This document shows positions 9,301-16,051 of a stretch of 48,634 bases of DNA, piece by piece. Origin of the DNA: Bryobacteraceae bacterium (lineage in GTDB: Bacteria; Acidobacteriota; Terriglobia; Bryobacterales; Bryobacteraceae); NCBI GenBank assembly GCA_025927575.1, contig JAICLJ010000011.1, positions 1 through 48,634 on the forward strand. Reading direction: 5' to 3'. The notes beneath the pieces are model-generated. The model had not been told where the DNA came from. It saw nothing but the letters and a program-made list of their open reading frames with translations, and made no database searches. The translations under genes were made by a program, and so were the position numbers. Position 1 is the stretch's first letter. Every line of letters begins with the position of its first letter.

Positions 9301-9705
9301 GTGTGCCTGGACTTCAATCGATTGGCGGACCTCGCCAACTTGCATGGTGACATTCAAACGAACGGATTGGCCAGCGGTTACGGCCAATCCTCTCTCAACT
9401 CGTTTGGCGAATCCCTGGGCCTCGATTTCGATTGCGTACTGGCCCGGGATCAGGAAATTGATCAAGTAGTCGCCGTTGCCCTGGGTCTGTACCGTCGTGA
9501 CAACATCTGTTGCTTCATTTACAGCGCGGACTGTGGCTGTTGCAATGGCGGCGCCGCCTGAATCCGTAACGGTTCCGGAAATTCTGCCGGTGTTGATTTG
9601 ACCCGCGGCCGGGAAAGTCATCCACAAAGCACATCCGATGAAAGTTAACCAGACCGGCAGATGCGTTGATCCGCGCCATGGAGATTCTGAAGAAAAGTGG
9701 GCCAT
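6358..9705 (-). CDS. Oar-type TonB-dependent outer-membrane receptor 1
   Basis: A protein of 1,115 residues. After an N-terminal signal region (hydrophobic up to about residue 35, ending FPAAGQ) comes a carboxypeptidase-regulatory-like beta domain (GTVTDSGGAAIATATV, about 40-125), then a plug domain containing GVYIEGIFN and INVISKSGTNEFHGAVFEY, and a long beta-barrel whose last residues end in aromatic Phe-Phe (MQFGLRLFF), as outer-membrane proteins do. This architecture is typical of acidobacterial Oar-like receptors, which probably import oligosaccharides using TonB energy. No TonB box could be pinned down. The start is ATG 9705 with GGGAGG five bases upstream; an in-frame codon 60 bases further upstream would place the -35 box inside the gene. 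It heads the operon with the SDR, aminotransferase, EamA and barrel protein genes. Confidence 0.88.
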   Translation of the reverse strand: MAHFSSESPWRGSTHLPVWLTFIGCALWMTFPAAGQINTGRISGTVTDSGGAAIATATVRAVNEATDVVTTVQTQGNGDYLINFLIPGQYAIEIEAQGFAKRVERGLAVTAGQSVRLNVTMQVGEVRQSIEVQAHPVAVNTESAELSQTFGYKALDQLPNIDRNPLYQMNLLPGANNSRGSGNYGSNGGENGSAIGLTRPQLSSIGGVDANANGVYIEGIFNREPQNAYVGVVPPIEGVQELQVFAGKYDAEYGFSGSTVINVISKSGTNEFHGAVFEYLRNNATDALNYFSTDSTPFQRNQFGGAIGGPILKNKLFFFADYQGTLFRTSTHEFTSAPTAKMYNGDFSELYSLTPPAGTDLNSYSQLYDPFTRVFDQNGNVVAAAPFAGNIIPASRFDPSAAQMNADRVFGTANLPGLTNNLYYLYRNTQDAHQADGRIDFNASDKHRLFFRYSLLNSTATNATDINEFFQDGQANSHSLNQNMQMTLLSTLNASQANEARIGYNRTNVTTNANSMSKNWNNFYGIPNGNLGDPITQGIFEISSLPPISNFGQPDWVAFIISNTIAATDNFTWVKGRHTIKVGVNVNHIEDTSADTIGGDDPRGALTFDPAMTSLNGVAPPFAYSSFLLGTMTSSARARFVNGWPYQTYWQNAFYAQDDLKVLPSLTLNIGFRYELTTRPVERYNRQSNWNTATNQLVVATKDNRSPSLNLDTNDVGPRVGLAWSPDGGKTSLRAGFGISYWQAYWTGPLTILGLGYPNYAKQELLSSNNLTPNLLLSRDGLPLASAEYDQAGNLIIPANAVIRGTNADWKSQEVAQTSVNLQREIVRGVLLDVGYLSVRGLHNNHTTNVNQAPPQPPGVDYNLARPLAQQYPQLGDIPVQFSNTASWYDALTARLVAQLNNGITVSASYAHGRNFANGNNIDQTNLYQYYGPTQQDIAHTFSAQFTYEFPLGHGKRFLGNANRLVDALLGGWQYSGFLTIRSGLRFNIASEVSLLNNGQSNRSNRICNGNLSDPTVNAWFDTSCFVDVLVPDTYGNTGINPLHTDALQQLDSSLFKTFKLTERMNLQFRADAFNTFNHPNFAAPDATVGDPSAGQVFSTSVDNRRMQFGLRLFF

Positions 9706-9731
9706 GAAGACCTCCCGTTCGTAGGAGTTTA

Positions 9732-9746
9732 AAACATCATATGTTT
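9732..9746. promoter_or_regulatory. Candidate GntR operator, copy 1
   Basis: AAACATCATATGTTT is a perfect palindrome with 6-base arms around a 3-base centre. Its inner 13 bases recur, reverse-complemented, at 10704-10716, in both cases covering the -10 box. The adjacent gene at 9837 encodes a FadR-type GntR protein, whose relatives bind short palindromes. Binding is inferred. Confidence 0.6.
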
Positions 9747-9765
9747 GAACAAAGAGAGCGGTCAA
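9736..9765 (-). promoter_or_regulatory. Sigma-70-type promoter of TonB receptor 1
   Basis: On the minus strand, TTGACC (9760-9765) and TATGAT (9736-9741) are separated by 18 bases, close to the sigma-70 consensus. Transcription would start at about 9729, 24 bases before ATG 9705. The -10 hexamer lies inside a palindrome also found in front of the divergent gene at 10722, so a bound regulator would block polymerase. Confidence 0.6.
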
Positions 9766-9836
9766 GGATTTTTTAACACCGCACCCGAAAAAAGAGGCGC
9801 GGTCAGGCGTGTCCCAGCCAAAGAATGAAGCAAGAA

Positions 9837-10541
9837 CTAGGGGATATTCTTCAAGGCTCTTCGGGAGTCTTCTAGCGTACTCTTCATTAAGCGGCGTACA
9901 GCCTGGCGGGCGCCGACAGAGTTCCGCTCTCGAATCTCTATAAAGATATGACGATGCATATCGAGCCCAGGGTTAAAGCTGTTGGAAAGCTTGATTTGTT
10001 GCAGGAACGTCGACATTACGGGATCGAGCACCATCTCGAGATAAGGATTGTGAGCGGCCTTCAAAACGGCACGATGGAAACGAAGGTCCGCATCAATGAG
10101 GCTTTGCAGCCCACCATCCTCCTCCGCCATGCAATGCAGCGCGCTTTCAATTTCCTTTAAGTCCTCTTCCGTGGCTCGAACGGAGGCCAAGCTGGCGCTA
10201 GTTTCCTCCAATACCTGTCGCAACTCCAGCATCAATTCCATTTCCGCCATAGTCGGCATCGGCTGATCGCGGAAAAGCCAGAGAAGCGATTCCTTAACCC
10301 GATCCGGGTTCGGGGCCACGGTCAGAGTGCCTCGGCCGGCGCGCACCTCGACCATTCCGCGGTCCTCCAGGATCTTCATTGCTTCCCGGACTACGATTCG
10401 GCTCACTTGAAACCGCTCCGCCAACTCCGTCTCTTTCGGAAGCCGGGAGCCGGGTTCGGGGTACTCCTCGGTGATCAGGCGCTGCATTTCGTGGAGCACT
10501 TGTTCGCTAAGCCGCCCATTTCGGAAACTACGCTTCTGCAT
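9837..10541 (-). CDS. FadR-subfamily GntR transcriptional regulator (wHTH + FCD)
   Basis: The chosen start is ATG 10541, with AAAGG seven bases upstream, giving 234 residues; a longer open frame to 10646 adds a low-quality leader. The N-terminal 70 residues form the winged helix (GSRLPKETELAERFQVSRIVVREAMKIL with a GRGTL wing). The C-terminal all-helical FCD domain has DLRFHRAVLKAAHNPYLEMV and HRHIFIEIRE, where the Asp and His residues usually hold a metal and an acidic ligand. Relatives such as UxuR, ExuR and LldR respond to sugar acids or carboxylates, which hints at a uronate-like inducer. The gene lies directly upstream of receptor 1 on the same strand and 180 bases from the divergent barrel gene. 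It most likely represses both through the shared palindrome. Confidence 0.88.
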   Translation of the reverse strand: MQKRSFRNGRLSEQVLHEMQRLITEEYPEPGSRLPKETELAERFQVSRIVVREAMKILEDRGMVEVRAGRGTLTVAPNPDRVKESLLWLFRDQPMPTMAEMELMLELRQVLEETSASLASVRATEEDLKEIESALHCMAEEDGGLQSLIDADLRFHRAVLKAAHNPYLEMVLDPVMSTFLQQIKLSNSFNPGLDMHRHIFIEIRERNSVGARQAVRRLMKSTLEDSRRALKNIP

Positions 10542-10594
10542 GGTTATACCTTTCAATCTTATGCCGGGCTCTTCAGATGCTCCTCGCGGCGCCG

Positions 10595-10631
10595 GGACGA
10601 ATTTAAACTTGAAGCAAACAAAAATTCGTCC
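10595..10631. repeat. Perfect 10-base inverted repeat in the GntR leader
   Basis: GGACGAATTT (10595-10604) and AAATTCGTCC (10622-10631) are exact reverse complements separated by 17 A-rich bases. They lie 54-90 bases upstream of the GntR start. The repeat could be an autoregulatory operator or a hairpin in the GntR leader. It does not share the AACAT-N3-ATGTT sequence. Confidence 0.5.
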
Positions 10632-10684
10632 TGGCACGAGGGTCATTGCATGTCATAAACATCCGTTCCGTCTCCAAATTCTTC

Positions 10685-10713
10685 TTGACGAATGACATCG
10701 CCAAACATATGAT
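10685..10713 (+). promoter_or_regulatory. Sigma-70-type promoter of the divergent barrel gene
   Basis: TTGACG (10685-10690) and TATGAT (10708-10713) are separated by 17 bases. The predicted transcription start, about 10720, is only a base or two before ATG 10722. The message would therefore be leaderless, or translation may start at a later codon. The -10 box is embedded in the candidate GntR operator, exactly as in front of receptor 1. Confidence 0.6.
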
Positions 10714-10716
10714 GTT
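10704..10716. promoter_or_regulatory. Candidate GntR operator, copy 2
   Basis: AACATATGATGTT is a perfect palindrome with 5-base arms (AACAT/ATGTT) and a 3-base centre, identical to the reverse complement of the core at 9733-9745. It covers the -10 box of the plus-strand promoter and lies 163 bases upstream of the GntR start. Confidence 0.6.
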
Positions 10717-10721
10717 CCAGG

Positions 10722-12404
10722 ATGAATCACTTTTACGCTCTCTTCGCGTTCTGCTGGCGCTCAGGGCTCCCCAGAACGGCAAAGCGTTTGATTTTGCTCT
10801 TGCTGCCATGCTTGCTGGTGGGGCAAGACCTCAAGTTCGTTAATGCCCAGTTGCCATACCATCAGGCGGTATTAGATCAGCAAGGAAAATTGCTGGCCTG
10901 GTATGAGCCCGAAAAGAACCGTGGCTATGACAAAGTCTTACACTTGGGCTGGGACTTCATTGAACACAGGGTCCCCCGCGACCACAACACCGGTCAAAAA
11001 GTCTACCTCGTCAATTCGGTTTACGACGGGAAGACGTTGGAAGGCATCAATTGGCAACACAATCCAGCTATGGTGTACGCCGCGTTTGTGGACGGTGTAG
11101 TTGGCTGGTATCCGTATTCGGGCGATCAGGAATCAATCGTCGCTGTACGCGAGATGCTGGATTATCAACTCGCTCATGGCTCCACTCCAGCGGACTGGAA
11201 TTGGCCGAACGTGCCGTTTGCGACTTCTTGCAATAATCAGCCCGACTATGGCCACTGCATTCAAAATATGCCGCATGAGTTTTTCGGTGGCATCGAAACT
11301 GACAAAGTTGGTCAATTGGGCGCCGGGTATACGCTTTTCTACGAGATCACCGGCGATCGCAAATATCTGACTGCCGCAATTCATTGTGCAGATGCACTTG
11401 CCAGGCATGTTCGGGAAGGCGACGACAACCATACTCCCTGGCCATTCCGGGTGGATGCCCGTACGGGAGTAACAGTGAACCTTGAAGAATATGGCGGGGA
11501 CGTCGCCTCATCGATGCGCTTATTCGATGAGCTGATACGCCTCAAAGCGGGCGATACGGCAGCCTATCAGAGGGCTCGTAGTCTGGCGTGGACATGGGTG
11601 CTACACCATACGCTAAGTCGCGAAAGTGCGGCTTGGGATAAGTGGGCGGGCTTCTTCGAAGATGTTCCGTACCGGCCTAACAACGTGAATCAATTTTCTC
11701 CGGACATGATCGCTTACTATATTCTCAGCCGCGAGGACCCCGCCTCTGTCGATCCGCAGTGGATTAATCATGTTGGCCACCTGATCGACTGGGTACGTCT
11801 GCGGTTCGGACGCGGTCCGTTCCTGGGCGCCTGGGCGATTGATGAACAGGGCACTTCAGACGGTAGAGGCTGCTGCTCTCGCGCAGGGGAAGGAAGCCAC
11901 GGTGGTCGATGGGCCGCCATTAACGCTTTGTATGCGGAACGTTCGGGCGACCTCCAGGCGCGCGAGGACGCCTTCCGCTCCATGAATTACGCCACCTATT
12001 TCGCCGGGTCGGACGGCCGGATCGCGTGCTGTGGAGATGATTATGGTAAACCCTATTGGTTCAGCGATGGCTATGCAGACTACTTGCGCCACTTCAGTTG
12101 GATCATGGGATCGTTGCCGGATTTGGCTCCTATCGGCGAAAACCATATTCTGCGCTCTAGCTCTGTTATTCAAAAGGTGAGCTATAGCTCAAAACAAATT
12201 ACTTACAAGACTTTCGATACGCAAGGAACTCAGGTGCTTCGCCTGAACTTTAAGCCTTCACGGATAACCGTTGGCGATTCGGCTCTAGCGCCGCTAAGCG
12301 ATCTGAGCAAACCGGGTTACACAATCGAATCTGCCCGCGGTGGTGACTACGTTGTCAGAATCCGGCAACAGGGATCGGCTGACGTTGTAGTGGAAAGCAA
12401 CTGA
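10722..12404 (+). CDS. Secreted alpha/alpha-barrel (six-hairpin) glycosidase-like protein, paralog 2
   Basis: A 560-residue paralog of the proteins at 1584 and 13518. A hydrophobic segment at 22-33 (RLILLLLPCLLVG) preceded by basic residues looks like a signal peptide. Shared motifs are YEITGDRKYL (207-216) and GDDNHTPWPFR (233-243), at the same residue numbers as in paralog 1, FFEDV (311-315), the DEQ triplet (374-376), GSHGGR (391-396, in place of the NSHTSR of paralog 1) and WFSDGYADYLRHF (446-458). Extra cysteines (CC at 384-385 and 436-437) may form disulfides outside the cytoplasm. It probably acts on an oligosaccharide in the periplasm. It is the first gene of a plus-strand operon with the aldose-epimerase-like gene 31 bases downstream. 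ATG 10722 may be leaderless; an in-frame TTG near 10790, just before the hydrophobic segment, is the alternative. Confidence 0.75.
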   Translation: MNHFYALFAFCWRSGLPRTAKRLILLLLPCLLVGQDLKFVNAQLPYHQAVLDQQGKLLAWYEPEKNRGYDKVLHLGWDFIEHRVPRDHNTGQKVYLVNSVYDGKTLEGINWQHNPAMVYAAFVDGVVGWYPYSGDQESIVAVREMLDYQLAHGSTPADWNWPNVPFATSCNNQPDYGHCIQNMPHEFFGGIETDKVGQLGAGYTLFYEITGDRKYLTAAIHCADALARHVREGDDNHTPWPFRVDARTGVTVNLEEYGGDVASSMRLFDELIRLKAGDTAAYQRARSLAWTWVLHHTLSRESAAWDKWAGFFEDVPYRPNNVNQFSPDMIAYYILSREDPASVDPQWINHVGHLIDWVRLRFGRGPFLGAWAIDEQGTSDGRGCCSRAGEGSHGGRWAAINALYAERSGDLQAREDAFRSMNYATYFAGSDGRIACCGDDYGKPYWFSDGYADYLRHFSWIMGSLPDLAPIGENHILRSSSVIQKVSYSSKQITYKTFDTQGTQVLRLNFKPSRITVGDSALAPLSDLSKPGYTIESARGGDYVVRIRQQGSADVVVESN

Positions 12405-12435
12405 CATCTTTCACCACAGAAATGACGCCGAGAGC

Positions 12436-13410
12436 ATGATCGCAAGTTCATCGTCCCGTCCACAGCTACTTCGGCTTCGAAGCGAATCGCTGGAGGTTTC
12501 CATTCTTCCGGAAGTGGGAGCAAAACTTTTCGACCTTATTGACCGGACCAACGGGCACAACTTCCTGTGGCATAATCCGCGGATCGCACCGCAAATTTAT
12601 CCGATCGAAGCCAATTTCGATAACTACTGGTGCGGCGGCTGGGACGACGGATTCCCTACTTGTGAAACGTGCGCGCACAACGGAGAGGTGTATCCGAATC
12701 TTGGCGAGTTGCGTTCCCTTCGCTGGGAGGTGGATGCATTGGACGTGACCACTTTGGAGCCATCTGTATGTCTTACGTCATTTGGGCCCATTAGCCCAAT
12801 CAAGGCACGAAAGATCGTTCGCGTTTGCAACGGTTCATTGGAGACAGAATTCAGTGTTCATCACATCGGCCATCATCCGATTGACTTCATTTGGGGCACA
12901 CATCCAGCATATGTAATCGAATCAGATTGCGTGCTGCATATTCCGGCGCGCACTGGCATCGTCGGCCAAGCCAATCACCTCCGCCTGGGGGAGCCGGGAC
13001 AACGGTATGAATGGCCGCTGCTCAAGACACGCGACGATTCTGTGGATATGAGCCGGATCGGCTCACCGGGTCAGCTTTGGGCCGGTCATTACGCGACAGA
13101 TCTCTCTGCAGGTTGGTATGCATTGGAATATCCCGTCCGCCAAACCGGCCTTCTGTTCGAGTTCCCCCTTGATGTGTGTCCGTACCTTTGGATGTGGTTA
13201 AGCTATGGCGGCTGGCGAGGCCATTATGTTGCTGTAGTAGAGCCTTGGACCAGTTGCCCGGTTACGCTTTCCGAAGCGGTAACTGCCCAAACCCATCGGA
13301 CACTATTGCCGGGAGATGTCTTTTCGTGCGTTGTACGCGCAACCCCCTGGCGCCCGCCGATGACGCTATGGCGGCTTTTGGAGAAACGCAATCTGGCGCT
13401 CGTGGAGTAG
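12436..13410 (+). CDS. Galactose-mutarotase-like (aldose 1-epimerase superfamily) protein
   Basis: A 324-residue, mostly beta-strand protein without a signal peptide. It begins with the typical pattern of this superfamily: SLEVSILPEVGAKLFDLIDRTNGHNFLWHNPR, in which a strand leads to 'lvprlGAkl.sl.d..tg.e.lw.np'. Other supports are the GTHPAYVIESD segment, where mutarotases have a substrate-binding His, and the VVEPWTSCP segment near 268-276, where a catalytic Glu is usual. Aldose epimerases interconvert anomers of free sugars, while related domains bind oligosaccharides as part of hydrolases. Its place between two barrel paralogs suggests it processes or binds their product. It is 31 bases after the preceding stop and 107 before the next gene. 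No exact substrate is claimed. Confidence 0.7.
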   Translation: MIASSSSRPQLLRLRSESLEVSILPEVGAKLFDLIDRTNGHNFLWHNPRIAPQIYPIEANFDNYWCGGWDDGFPTCETCAHNGEVYPNLGELRSLRWEVDALDVTTLEPSVCLTSFGPISPIKARKIVRVCNGSLETEFSVHHIGHHPIDFIWGTHPAYVIESDCVLHIPARTGIVGQANHLRLGEPGQRYEWPLLKTRDDSVDMSRIGSPGQLWAGHYATDLSAGWYALEYPVRQTGLLFEFPLDVCPYLWMWLSYGGWRGHYVAVVEPWTSCPVTLSEAVTAQTHRTLLPGDVFSCVVRATPWRPPMTLWRLLEKRNLALVE

Positions 13411-13517
13411 ACCGTGATCATGCCGCGTGCTGCGGATTGCCCCGTTGGGAAGTAGAACTCTGCGGGCGGGCATGCCTACACGCCCTAACCTGGCATTTAG
13501 TTACTCGAGGATAAAAA

Positions 13518-15599
13518 ATGTCCCGCTTTTACGGTTATGCTTTCCTGACCCTGGCCGTGGCGCTCACAATCGTCGCGCAGGAACCTTTCCAGACGGTCTC
13601 CACGATAGACGCCAAAACCATTGCGGGTCGGCCTGTCGCGTTGGATGCCAATCGCAAGCTGCTTCCGTGGCCCATGCCGGAGGATACCGGATATTCCTAC
13701 AACTCGCATTTGATGACACAGTGGAGCATTCTCTGGGATCAATATAACCGTCAGCGTTACTATTATTTCCACTGTTGTTTCGATTTTGATCGCACCACGT
13801 TCGAGATGCAGCCCGATTTTCATTGGGCGAACTCGACCGCGTACCTTCGCGCCATGATGGAAGGTTTCATCGAACGTCTCTATCCGTACACGGGCGATCC
13901 AGATACTCTGGCCTTCTTGCGGGCCTTTATGGATTACGAACTGGAAAATGGCCTCACACCCGAAAACTATGCGTGGGCCCACGTGCCGTACACCTCGGCG
14001 AATCCCGGCGACCGACGTTACACGGGATGGAGCCACCACGCCGAGGATTTTCTGGAACCTCCCATTGTCGGTGAAGATGGCTACGCCTATCTGCGGCTCT
14101 ACGAAATTACTGGTAATACCAAGTACCTCGAAGAATCGATACGCTGCGCCACCGCGCTTGCCAGGAATTACGCGCCTGGCGACGCGAACAAATCGCCATG
14201 GCCAGTGCGCTGTTATGCTCGCGATGGAAAGGTCGGGGGGAAAAGCATGGGGCCGTATTCAGCTAATGTAGTCGAGCCCATCATGCTCTTCGACGAGCTC
14301 ATACGGCTAGAGCAGGGCGATGTTGCTACGTTCAAACGGGTTCGGCAAGGCGCCTGGGAATGGCTACACAAGTATCCAATGAAAAACAACGTCTGGGTTG
14401 GATATTTCGAAGATGTCACGCCCAGCATGGCGAACATGAATCAAGTTATCCCTTTGGAATACGCCCGCTACGTTCTCTTGAATCCGGATAAAGACCCGGA
14501 TTGGCGCGAGAATGCGCGCAAACTGATTGAATGGGTGAAGACCACGCCGAAATGGCCGAAATATGTAGTTCATGGCGCCACCGTCACAACCGAGCAAGGC
14601 AATGGCAAGACGTTCTGCTGCAATCTTCCGAACGAATGCTGCGACAGTCACACATCGCGGCTAGCTGCAGTGGAAGCTCTCTATTATGCTCGTACGGGTG
14701 ATGTTGCCTATCGAGAAGAGGCGTTCCGCTCCTTCAACTGGGTGACCTATTTTCAAGGTATGCCGGCGGGCGCGCACGCTCCATTTGGCAACCAATGGTG
14801 GTTCACCGATGAATTCTCGGATGGGCCGCGCCGGCTGATGGATGGATTGTGGGCCGTCCCTGAGTGGGCGCCCGCGGATGAGTCGCACCTTGTCGGCTCG
14901 AGCTCGGTTGTCACTCGGATCGCCTATGGAAAGGGCTCCGTCACGTACTCTACGTTTGACCTGGCTTCGACCGATGTTTTGCGTCTAAACTTCTTGCCCA
15001 ATTCCGTGTGGTCCGGCGGCCACAAGCTCGCTCGACTGCCCGAATCGAACGAAACCGATCTAAAACAGACTGGTTATACCTTTAACGACAAGACTCATGT
15101 GATGAGAATCCGCCATGAACAATCGCGCGAGATCGACATACAGGGCGCCTCTGAAGAGCCGATTCCGCAAATCATCGACTTCGACAATCCTCACATCGGC
15201 GCGAACTTGCCGCTTACTGGTCAGTATCCTTCCGGCGTTGCCGATTGGGGCGAGAACCAATGGAAAGTCTGCCCTCCGATGGGTCGAATGAGCACGTTTT
15301 CTCTCTGCGCTAACGATCCGAAGGCGGCTAAAGCCGAGTTTCAATTCGCTTTTCCAAGAATATTGATGCGCCTGGATGTTTACAATCCTACCAATCATGA
15401 GATCGCCCTTACGTTGCGTGCGCCTGAAATGCGTGAAGTGACGTTCCACCTGAAGCCAGGTCAATTGAGGCGTGTTACGACAGGGTGGAGAAACCGTGCT
15501 TCGAAGGTAAGTGTCGAAGCCGATGGCCTTTCCGACCTCCGGTTCGATAACCTTGCTTACTCGTCTTATTTGTGGGCGGGACTCGACTGGTCGGAGTGA
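13518..15599 (+). CDS. Secreted alpha/alpha-barrel glycosidase-like protein, paralog 3, with extra C-terminal domain
   Basis: A 693-residue protein with a short signal peptide (FLTLAVALTIVAQ, about 9-21). The start ATG 13518 follows GAGG at a suitable distance. The barrel (about 40-545) has the family motifs YEITGNTKYL (195-204), GDANKSPWPVR (221-231), YFEDV (296-300), EQ (359-360), CCDSHTSR (374-381) and WWFTDEFSDGPRR (427-439). Unlike its paralogs it continues for about 140 residues with a predominantly beta domain (about 555-693; IIDFDNPHIGANLP, MRLDVYNPT, FDNLAYSSYLWAG). That domain resembles a carbohydrate-binding or Ig-like module in character but is not one I can name. Many paired cysteines suggest disulfides. 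It is last in the plus-strand operon after the aldose-epimerase-like gene. Confidence 0.72.
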   Translation: MSRFYGYAFLTLAVALTIVAQEPFQTVSTIDAKTIAGRPVALDANRKLLPWPMPEDTGYSYNSHLMTQWSILWDQYNRQRYYYFHCCFDFDRTTFEMQPDFHWANSTAYLRAMMEGFIERLYPYTGDPDTLAFLRAFMDYELENGLTPENYAWAHVPYTSANPGDRRYTGWSHHAEDFLEPPIVGEDGYAYLRLYEITGNTKYLEESIRCATALARNYAPGDANKSPWPVRCYARDGKVGGKSMGPYSANVVEPIMLFDELIRLEQGDVATFKRVRQGAWEWLHKYPMKNNVWVGYFEDVTPSMANMNQVIPLEYARYVLLNPDKDPDWRENARKLIEWVKTTPKWPKYVVHGATVTTEQGNGKTFCCNLPNECCDSHTSRLAAVEALYYARTGDVAYREEAFRSFNWVTYFQGMPAGAHAPFGNQWWFTDEFSDGPRRLMDGLWAVPEWAPADESHLVGSSSVVTRIAYGKGSVTYSTFDLASTDVLRLNFLPNSVWSGGHKLARLPESNETDLKQTGYTFNDKTHVMRIRHEQSREIDIQGASEEPIPQIIDFDNPHIGANLPLTGQYPSGVADWGENQWKVCPPMGRMSTFSLCANDPKAAKAEFQFAFPRILMRLDVYNPTNHEIALTLRAPEMREVTFHLKPGQLRRVTTGWRNRASKVSVEADGLSDLRFDNLAYSSYLWAGLDWSE

Positions 15600-15898
15600 A
15601 CGTACATGGATCATTATTGAGCTACTCGAGTCTCTCGTTATCCTTGCCCCATGCTTTCGCGTCTGCTGTTACGAACCAGATCTGAATCGAACCAATCACG
15701 AGATGGCGCAGCATTACGATGTGGCCGGGATGCCGGTGCGGCCCTGCCCGTTTTTTCCGCAGATATGCTGGAAGCTCGGGAAGGTGAACGTCCCCGGTTT
15801 CCCTTCTCCATGCTCCGCGCGCTTAAAGGCTGCAAAGCGCCCGAGTCGGATGAGCCTGATCTTTTCTTCGACCGGACAGATCGTATGTTAACGACGCA
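15600..15898. other. Intergenic stretch between modules A and B
   Basis: About 300 bases without a supported gene. Open frames exist on both strands (for example 15651-15932 on the plus strand), but none shows a recognisable family, a good ribosome-binding site or a signal peptide. No terminator hairpin with a T-run was seen after 15599. Confidence 0.45.
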
Positions 15899-15928
15899 TG
15901 TAAATTCTTCTTCTGTAAATTCTTCTTC
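15899..15928. repeat. Tandem duplication of a 15-base T-rich unit
   Basis: The unit TGTAAATTCTTCTTC occurs twice back to back (15899-15913 and 15914-15928) and abuts the -35 hexamer of receptor 2. A/T-rich DNA in this position can act as an UP element; the exact duplication may be slippage. Confidence 0.7.
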
Positions 15929-15958
15929 TTGACACGTCGACCGCGATCAGTATACCAT
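15929..15958 (+). promoter_or_regulatory. Sigma-70-type promoter of TonB receptor 2
   Basis: A consensus TTGACA lies at 15929-15934. The -10 is TATACC (15951-15956, spacing 16) or TACCAT (15953-15958, spacing 18). The hydrolase promoter at 21690 also has TTGACA followed by ATACCAT. A shared operator-like element lies 15 bases downstream. Confidence 0.55.
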
Positions 15959-15972
15959 TCCGGAAACGGGTT

Positions 15973-15987
15973 CCGTGCACGGTAACG
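15973..15987. promoter_or_regulatory. Candidate LacI-family operator, copy 1
   Basis: CCGTGCACGGTAACG contains the perfect palindrome CCGTGCACGG. The same 15 bases with one change (C to T) occur at 21728-21742, downstream of the hydrolase promoter and beside the LacI gene. Central CG or GCGC-like palindromes are usual for LacI-family proteins. Located just downstream of the -10, binding would block transcription of receptor 2. Confidence 0.6.
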
Positions 15988-16051
15988 GACTCCTCTAAGT
16001 TCGAAGCGGTTCGATTGCACCTTGCCGTTTCAGAGTCCGGAAGGAATCAAA

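Noticed and set aside
15651..15932. 93-residue plus-strand frame between modules A and B
   Set aside because: No family, no ribosome-binding site, and its end runs through the tandem repeat and the -35 box of receptor 2.
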